Below the pieces are notes generated by a model. That model was not told where the DNA came from. It ran no database searches and worked only from the letters and a program-made list of their open reading frames with translations. Made by a program: the position numbers and the translations under genes. Of a DNA stretch of 64,000 bases, positions 58,621 through 64,000 are shown piece by piece (position 1 is the stretch's first letter; the number at the start of each line of letters is the position of its first letter). This stretch comes from CAVPHV01 sp963821095 (GTDB lineage: Bacteria; Actinomycetota; Acidimicrobiia; Spongiisociales; UBA5794): assembly GCA_963821095.1 (NCBI GenBank), contig CAWGCJ010000008.1, forward strand, positions 124,001 through 188,000. The letters are read 5' to 3'.

Positions 58621-59115
58621 TCAGTCGTCGTCCGGGGCGGAGTACTCAGGATGCTCGCCAATGAAACGCTGCAGGTTCATGTCCGCCGCTTTCTGAACCT
58701 TGGCCTTGGCCATTCCGGTCCATCCGATGAACGTGCCCGTTGATCCCACGGCCATCCGGGTCCACTTCCATAGCCCGAACGTGTCGATGTGGCGGATGAT
58801 CAACCCGTCCTGGAACACAAATGTCGCATCGATCTTGTTGTGCACGGAGCGCCCAGTTGGGCCAAACGTGTACCCGGCCTCCCAATGGGCTGAGCCGCGA
58901 TCACCACTGGCGCTGACCTTCGAGTAGGTGACAACGAGATCGGTACCTTGCTCGCACAGCATGTGCCACATGGCGCGAGCCTGGTTGCCGTAGAGGTCGA
59001 TGAAGACCGGATCGGAGAAGTGGATGTCGGGGTGATAGCACGCCGACATCGCCGCGTAGTCCTTGTCCTGAAAGGCCCGATAGAAGGTCTCGATGGTCTC
59101 TGCATTGGTGTCCAT
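58621..59115 (-). CDS. SnoaL/NTF2-like protein (164 aa)
   Basis: The NTF2-like fold reads TIETFYRAFQDKDYAAMSAC, YHPDIHFSDPVFIDLYG, and later HNKIDATFVFQDGLIIRHID followed by GLWKWTRMA. It is the pattern of SnoaL-like/ketosteroid-isomerase-type proteins. The active-site residues differ among members, so no reaction is assigned. It converges on the carbonic anhydrase candidate, with a 13-bp gap. Confidence 0.82.
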   Translation of the reverse strand: MDTNAETIETFYRAFQDKDYAAMSACYHPDIHFSDPVFIDLYGNQARAMWHMLCEQGTDLVVTYSKVSASGDRGSAHWEAGYTFGPTGRSVHNKIDATFVFQDGLIIRHIDTFGLWKWTRMAVGSTGTFIGWTGMAKAKVQKAADMNLQRFIGEHPEYSAPDDD

Positions 59116-59153
59116 TGATGTCCCCCGAGGGCCGAGTGCTGCTGAATGAGTTG

Positions 59154-59585
59154 CTAGCCGAGTTGGTTGACGCTCACGACGACCGGGTAGTGCATGGCAT
59201 CTGCCTGGGCCTGTGACATCACGCTGCGACCGAACGGTACCAATGCGGCGCCGGCCAGTTTGACGTTGGCGACGGCGAACGGGATTCCAAGGATGGTGAT
59301 GGCGAGGATGAGCGCTGAGATGAGGTGGCCGATCGCAAGCCAGATGCCGGCCAGCAGTAGCCAGAGGATGTTGCCCACGGTGTTGAGACAGCCACCACTA
59401 CGTTCCGGAATGTCGACCATCACCCGGCCGAACGGCCAGAGAGCGAAACCGGCCATCTTGAATGCCTGGACGCCGAACGGGATCGTGACGATCAGAATGA
59501 ACATGAACAGCCCGGCGATGGTGTAGGCGATGGCCATTGGGAGTCCTCCCAACAGGAGCCACAGAATGTTGCCAACTGTCCTCAT
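59154..59585 (-). CDS. YccF-family inner membrane protein (143 aa)
   Basis: Two copies of the YccF repeat are seen: VGNILWLLLGGLPMAIAYTI followed by FKMAGFALWPFGR, and VGNILWLLLAGIWLAIGHLI followed by VKLAGAALVPFGRSV. About four membrane helices. Its start (59585) overlaps the stop of the HAD gene by 4 bp (ATGA), so the two are coupled. Confidence 0.88.
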   Translation of the reverse strand: MRTVGNILWLLLGGLPMAIAYTIAGLFMFILIVTIPFGVQAFKMAGFALWPFGRVMVDIPERSGGCLNTVGNILWLLLAGIWLAIGHLISALILAITILGIPFAVANVKLAGAALVPFGRSVMSQAQADAMHYPVVVSVNQLG

Positions 59586-60373
59586 CGCCGAACTCGCTTG
59601 CTCAACCGTCCGGCAGCGAAGGCGGCGGCCAGCATGGCGGCGGTGCGGAGTCTGCGGACGGCGCGGTGATGAGGTTTGGCGAACTGGACTACCGGCCAGC
59701 CTCGCTCGTAGGCCACCTCGGCCAGCTTGGTGTCGGGGTTGATCGCGATCGGGATGCCGACGAGTTCGAGCATTGGTAGATCATTGTGCGAGTCGCCGTA
59801 GGCAAACGACAGGCTGAGGTCGTAGTTTCTCTCCTCCGCCAAGAGCGCGATCGCCTCAGCCTTGTGTGTGCCGTGGCGGAACGGTTTGGCAAGTCTGCCG
59901 GTGTAAACGCCGTCGACGACCTCGGCCTCGGTTGCGATGGCGCCTGTGAACCCGAGCTTCTCAGCGAGTTCCTCGACGATCTCGATAGCCGAGGCCGACA
60001 CGACGTAACAATCTCGACCCATCTGACTGTGCAGGTCGAGCAGGCGGAGCGTCTCGGGCCGGGCCTGATTGAGCATCTCGGCTACCAGGGGGCCACGCAG
60101 TTCCATTAGCTCGGAACGCTTCTTGCCCTCGATCGTCTTGAGGATGCGGGGCAGCGTCTGGTCGGCGACATCTTCGGACTCTCCGATCCAGTCGAACAGC
60201 ATGCCTCGCGCCAGTTCGATGCCGACGTGACGAACGTCGATCAGCCCAGAACGCCATGCTGCGTAGCCAAACTGCGAGATCGATGAGCCTTCGATGATGG
60301 TTCGGTCAAGGTCGAAGAAGGCTGCGGGCTGGGGTTGGACGCCGTTGGGCGGTGCATGATCCACGACTCTCAT
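59582..60373 (-). CDS. HAD-IB family phosphatase, SerB-like (263 aa)
   Basis: The HAD motifs are intact: AAFFDLDRTIIEGSS (motif I, DxDRT), CYVVSASAIEIVEELAEKLG (motif II, Ser), THKAEAIALL (motif III, Lys) and FAYGDSHNDLPMLELVG (motif IV). The layout is that of HAD-IB hydrolases, which include phosphoserine phosphatase and LPA-phosphatase-like proteins. A helical, Arg-rich C-terminus (RRLRTAAMLAAAFAAGRLS) may bind the membrane. It is coupled to the YccF gene. Confidence 0.87.
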   Translation of the reverse strand: MRVVDHAPPNGVQPQPAAFFDLDRTIIEGSSISQFGYAAWRSGLIDVRHVGIELARGMLFDWIGESEDVADQTLPRILKTIEGKKRSELMELRGPLVAEMLNQARPETLRLLDLHSQMGRDCYVVSASAIEIVEELAEKLGFTGAIATEAEVVDGVYTGRLAKPFRHGTHKAEAIALLAEERNYDLSLSFAYGDSHNDLPMLELVGIPIAINPDTKLAEVAYERGWPVVQFAKPHHRAVRRLRTAAMLAAAFAAGRLSKRVRR

Positions 60374-60506
60374 GCTCCTTCGTGGTCTGGTACTCAGACG
60401 GCGAGGATAGGCGGCTGAGGCTCAGGCGGTTGTCCCGTCGGGGACGCGACTCGGCCCTGAAACACGGCGTGGTGCTTCAGGGCCGAAGTCGTCGCTCGGT
60501 CTTTCG

Positions 60507-63059
60507 TCAGTTCCTGGAGAAGCGGACCCATGGTTTGGTGGGGTCCTGGTTACCGCTGGTGTCGTCGGCGCGGATCCACAAGGCGTATTGACCGCTGCCC
60601 GGTGGCGCCCAGTCGTAGGACCACGTTGTGGCACCTGCTCCCGGTGAGCCCAGGTCCGCGGCGAAGGTCGTCCATCCACCCCAACCCGTTCCGGTCCACC
60701 ATTGCTGGGTGGCGACGTTGCGGATCGCGACCCGCACCTGGTCGACACCAACGTTGTCGGTGGCGTCACCTTCGAACGTGATCGTGCCCGCACCAAACAC
60801 CTGATTCGGCGAAGGCACATCGACGGTCCCGTTCGGCGGAGTCGTATCCGGACCGCCCCCACCACCAGTGGTGGAGAAGCGGACCCATGGTTTGGTGGGG
60901 TCCTGGTTACCGCTGGTGTCGTCGGCGCGGATCCACAAGGCGTATTGACCGCTGCCCGGTGGCGCCCAGTCGTAGGACCACGTTGTGGCACCTGCTCCCG
61001 GTGAGCCCAGGTCCGCGGCGAAGGTCGTCCATCCACCCCAACCCGTTCCGGTCCACCATTGCTGGGTGGCGACGTTGCGGATCGCGACCCGCACCTGGTC
61101 GACACCAACGTTGTCGGTGGCGTCACCTTCGAACGTGATCGTGCCCGCACCAAACACCTGATTCGGCGAAGGCACATCGACGGTCCCGTTCGGCGGAGTC
61201 GTATCCGGACCGCCCCCACCACCAGTGGTGGAGAACACCTGGATCCGTTCGTTCAAACGGTCGGCCACGTAGATGTTGCCGTCCGTGTCGGCGGCGATCC
61301 CGGTGGGCTGATTGAACTGGTTGTTGCCACTGCCGAAGCTGCCGAACGTTCCGAGGAACTCGCCGGCTGTCGAGTAGGCGCTGACCCGGTTCGTGTCGAG
61401 CTCTGTGATCCACAGGGTCTCATCCGGAGTCTGAGCGATTCCGACGGGTCCACGCAGCTGAGCGGCCCCGAAGGTCGTGATCAGGTTGCCGGTGTTGTAG
61501 TTGTAGACGTAGATCTGGTTGTCGGATGGCGCGGCAACGTAGAGTCTGCCATCCAATCCCCGAACTGCGTCGGTGCAGCCTTCATGGGAAAGGTCCGAGT
61601 AGTCGGCTCCACAATCCTGTGTGACCTGAGTGCTGCCGAACAGGTTCGTCGCTTTCACTCGCAGGTTGCCGGAATCGGCGCTCCACATCCTGTTGTCCGA
61701 AACCCAGAGCCCTCGGGCGTAGCGGAATTGGCTGTTGCCGCTCCCGAAGGTCCCGAACTGGCGGATGAAATTGCCGTTCTGGTTGTACACCTTCACATTG
61801 CCTTGCCTGGTGTTGCTCAGCCAGACATCGCCGTTGGCGTGATTGACGGCAATCCCCCTCGGGTAGTTCATCCCGAATTGCACGTCGTCGCCGCGCTCGC
61901 CCCACTGGTCAACGTAGTTGCCGTTGAGGGTGAACTTCTGGACGCGGTGGTTGAAGGTGTCGGCGACGTAGACCGCGTTGCGGGCCGTGTCGACCTCAAC
62001 ATCAAACGGCCAGTTGAATCCGCCGTCGGCCGGTTCTGGGGCGGGATCGGGGAAGCTGAACAGGTGCTGGCCCTGCGGGCTGTACACGTTGGTCTTGTAG
62101 CCGCCCATGTCGGGTGCGTAGACATTGCCGTTGAGGCCGAGGGTCAATTCGCGCCCGCCGTCCACGAACTGGTCCGGACCGGTACCGCGGGAGCCCATGC
62201 TGAGCAGGTAGTTGCCCGACAGGGTGAACTTGTCGACCTGGTTGTTGGCAGAGTCCGAGACGTAGATCCACTCGTTGTCGAAGTCGACCGCCAGGCCCCG
62301 CATATCACCACCGAAGCGACCTTGACCGAACGTGTTGATCCAGCTGCCAAAACGGTCGACGACCTGCATGCGGCGGTTTCCGGCGTCGGCGAGATAGACC
62401 TCGTCGTCGGGACCGATGGCGATCCCGCGAATGATGTTGAATTCACCGTTGCCGTTGCCGTTCGCACCAAAGGCGCGCAGGAAGTTGCCGTCCCGGTCAT
62501 ATACGAGCACGCGGTGCAGGAAACCTGGAGGAATATCGTGACTGCTGACGATGTAGACCTCTTGGAAGGAGTTGACCGCCATACGCGGGGTATAGGGGAA
62601 TGGCGAGGTCACGCCAGGGATAAACGGTGCGATGGAGAACAGGAAATTCCCGTCGTCATCAAATTTGTCGATTTCGCCGTTGTTCAGGTCCGAGACGTAG
62701 AGCGAGCCGTCCACCGGGTCGACCGCCAAACCGTGCGGTGCCGCGTTCTGGCCTGGTCCGGTCCCTTGGGATGAGATGGTGTCGAGCAGCACGCCTTCTG
62801 GGCTGTACTTCTCGATCTCGTGGTTCCAGTAGTCCCCGATATAGATCGAGCCATCGGGAGCGGTTGCCGCTCCCCACGGGTAGGTGCCGGCGTGGCCGGG
62901 CGCACCGATGGTGCGCAGGTACTGCGGTGGATCGATCGCCGCCTCGGCTTGCGGTGTGCCCACCGGCAACAGCGCGACAATCATTGCCAGGACCGCCGCC
63001 CGGACAATCATCCCTCGCGTCAATCGGCCCGGCGATATTCGGTCGGTGTTGAAGCTCAT
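60507..63059 (-). CDS. Secreted NHL-repeat protein with two identical Ig-like domains (850 aa)
   Basis: A signal peptide (RAAVLAMIVALLPVGTPQAEA) is followed by about ten NHL blades (WGAATAPDGSIYIGDYWNHE, GIAIGPDDEVYLADAGNRRM, VEVDTARNAVYVADTFNHR). The C-terminus holds two Ig-like domains (TPPNGTVDVPSPNQVFGAGT to DDTSGNQDPTKPWVRFS) separated by a GGGGG linker. The two are identical at the DNA level. It is probably a cell-surface or secreted binding protein. Paralogous propellers lie at 40.1 and 49.6 kb. Confidence 0.87.
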   Translation of the reverse strand: MSFNTDRISPGRLTRGMIVRAAVLAMIVALLPVGTPQAEAAIDPPQYLRTIGAPGHAGTYPWGAATAPDGSIYIGDYWNHEIEKYSPEGVLLDTISSQGTGPGQNAAPHGLAVDPVDGSLYVSDLNNGEIDKFDDDGNFLFSIAPFIPGVTSPFPYTPRMAVNSFQEVYIVSSHDIPPGFLHRVLVYDRDGNFLRAFGANGNGNGEFNIIRGIAIGPDDEVYLADAGNRRMQVVDRFGSWINTFGQGRFGGDMRGLAVDFDNEWIYVSDSANNQVDKFTLSGNYLLSMGSRGTGPDQFVDGGRELTLGLNGNVYAPDMGGYKTNVYSPQGQHLFSFPDPAPEPADGGFNWPFDVEVDTARNAVYVADTFNHRVQKFTLNGNYVDQWGERGDDVQFGMNYPRGIAVNHANGDVWLSNTRQGNVKVYNQNGNFIRQFGTFGSGNSQFRYARGLWVSDNRMWSADSGNLRVKATNLFGSTQVTQDCGADYSDLSHEGCTDAVRGLDGRLYVAAPSDNQIYVYNYNTGNLITTFGAAQLRGPVGIAQTPDETLWITELDTNRVSAYSTAGEFLGTFGSFGSGNNQFNQPTGIAADTDGNIYVADRLNERIQVFSTTGGGGGPDTTPPNGTVDVPSPNQVFGAGTITFEGDATDNVGVDQVRVAIRNVATQQWWTGTGWGGWTTFAADLGSPGAGATTWSYDWAPPGSGQYALWIRADDTSGNQDPTKPWVRFSTTGGGGGPDTTPPNGTVDVPSPNQVFGAGTITFEGDATDNVGVDQVRVAIRNVATQQWWTGTGWGGWTTFAADLGSPGAGATTWSYDWAPPGSGQYALWIRADDTSGNQDPTKPWVRFSRN
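60515..61228. repeat. Perfect 357-bp tandem duplication inside the NHL gene
   Basis: 60515-60871 and 60872-61228 are identical, coding 119 residues each (one Ig-like domain plus the Gly linker). The absence of even synonymous change implies a very recent duplication or ongoing gene conversion. Copy number may vary between strains. Confidence 0.92.
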
Positions 63060-63162
63060 GGCTCCCCCCTCTTCTTGTTGCAGGTCCCCAAAGTCGTCAC
63101 AACACTACTCACCGTGTTGCTGCTGTGCACCAGGAATCTCGGGTGGAACTGGGGCTGACCCA

Positions 63163-64000
63163 CTATGGGTTGGGCATCGGCGGCTTGCCGCGGCGTGAGG
63201 GACGGTGCAGCCGTCCGTCGAGGGGATGGGAGGCACTGCGGCCGCCTCCGGCGCGCAACGGCAGCATGTCGGCGATTTCGATCACGTCTACGGGATGATC
63301 GAAATAGAGCATGCCGGCCGCGGCGAGGTCGGCCTCGGCGGCACGACGGATCGACGCGGGCTGGTCGGCGAATACGTGGTAGCGAACGGAGGGCTCAGGA
63401 TCATCTGACACCTGCCATACCCCGATGATCCGACCCCGGTGGAGCAATGTCGGCGCCGAGTTGCCCCCACCGTCGTAGACAAATCCGTGCCGGTCGGGAT
63501 CGAGGAATCGAACCCGATCCCGATAGCCCTGCACGTACGGATCGAGCAGGGGAAGTGCCCTCACTGCGTTGCCGGGGTCCTCGACGGGAGGATCGCCTGC
63601 GATGTGATGGAGCGGTCCCGGCCAGCCGTCGACGGTAACTTCTCTGAGGTCGAGGCCGCCGATGGCAACGCGGCAGCGGCCCTTGGTGAAGCCCGTCCAC
63701 CACGAGATGTCGTCGACGGTGACGGGGCCGTAGGAACGGACGTAGCGACGGATCAACTCGCGGATCGCATCGTCCTCGTTCCAGCGCTGGAGGTCCACCT
63801 CGGGGAGTACGTCGGCCCAGCGGTGGTACTGCCGAACGCCGGAGCGCCACCTGCGTGGCGGAGCGCCGCCGACAAGCCGGCCGACATCGCACATCCGGCC
63901 GACCACACCCGGCAGGTCGATCGACTGCGGGACGTCGAGGGCCTTGCGCAAGGCACGCGAGGTGAGCGGCCCGTCACTGAGCGCGTCGTCGACGGCCGCG
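63163..64000 (-). CDS. AlkZ-like winged-helix protein, N-terminus beyond window
   Basis: The C-terminal three winged-helix domains of the HTH_42/AlkZ family are recognisable: LIRRYVRSYGPVTVDDISWW, TGFTKGRCRVAIGGLDLREV, LLDPYVQGYRDRVRFL and ADLAAAGMLYFDHPVDVIE. The family contains AlkZ/YcaQ DNA glycosylases that unhook interstrand crosslinks, as well as uncharacterised relatives. The catalytic Gln-containing N-terminal motif lies outside the window, so glycosylase activity cannot be checked. The frame stays open to base 64000. Confidence 0.78.
   Translation of the reverse strand, partial: AAVDDALSDGPLTSRALRKALDVPQSIDLPGVVGRMCDVGRLVGGAPPRRWRSGVRQYHRWADVLPEVDLQRWNEDDAIRELIRRYVRSYGPVTVDDISWWTGFTKGRCRVAIGGLDLREVTVDGWPGPLHHIAGDPPVEDPGNAVRALPLLDPYVQGYRDRVRFLDPDRHGFVYDGGGNSAPTLLHRGRIIGVWQVSDDPEPSVRYHVFADQPASIRRAAEADLAAAGMLYFDHPVDVIEIADMLPLRAGGGRSASHPLDGRLHRPSRRGKPPMPNP

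Noticed and set aside
61059..62774. A 571-codon open frame on the + strand
   Set aside because: It is antisense to the NHL gene, lacks family sequence, and is typical of high-GC shadow frames.

Overview
The window looks like the chromosome of a high-GC actinobacterium, most plausibly a member of Acidimicrobiia or a related uncultured lineage. Three observations support this: Thr/Ser/Asp-rich lipoproteins that start right after an ...AACG lipobox, frequent GTG/TTG starts with strong GGAGG-type ribosome sites, and an actinobacterial-type integrative conjugative element (AICE). The lineage is an inference; no rRNA gene is present to test it.

Layout. 0-5.5 kb: two tandem DUF885 hydrolases, a lipoprotein, and an ATGA-coupled oxidoreductase pair. 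5.6-22.5 kb: an AICE inserted in the 3' half of a tRNA-Arg(ACG) gene. It is bounded by a 72-bp perfect direct repeat (5632-5703 and 22458-22529). Its backbone is int, xis, a RepSA-type replication initiator, an FtsK-like Tra, an SCO3933-type regulator, an XRE/DUF5919 regulator, a NUDIX hydrolase and an HD protein. Its cargo is a TIGR04255/HTH module, a three-gene restriction-modification cluster (two methylases and a GIY-YIG/helicase), a Ser/Thr kinase and an AbrB-type pair. 22.5-25.4 kb: a second, smaller element in tandem at the same att sequence, with its own integrase, a vapBC pair and an HTH/PIN pair. It ends at a degenerate third att copy. Reading-frame lesions are very dense from 0 to 25 kb and almost absent afterwards.

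25.9-50 kb is ordinary chromosome with good reading frames: a eukaryote-type double-domain 6-phosphofructokinase, a Fur-family regulator, an ACT-domain protein, TetR and stress proteins, a PPOX/F420-type flavoprotein, a secreted RTX-repeat zinc protease, a hemolysin-III membrane protein, a secreted beta-propeller, and a LacI-controlled sugar ABC importer with an MFS carrier, an aldo/keto reductase and an AroE-like dehydrogenase. The sugar locus is organised like a catabolic regulon. LacI diverges from the binding protein over two palindromic operators, and a strong intercistronic hairpin separates the binding protein from the permease.

50-54.6 kb is the most unusual part. A secreted UshA-type 5'-nucleotidase converges on a 784-residue protein that joins a cytoplasmic TIR domain, helical repeats, one transmembrane segment and an extracytoplasmic BMP/PnrA-like nucleoside-binding domain. 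The two genes are bracketed by two closely related, covarying 17-bp-stem hairpins. 54.6-64 kb holds an ABM-type membrane protein, a DUF1269 protein, an SH3-type lipoprotein, an LCIB-type (theta) carbonic anhydrase candidate, a SnoaL-like protein, a YccF-HAD pair, a large NHL-repeat secreted protein with a perfect 357-bp internal duplication, and an AlkZ-like protein cut by the window edge.
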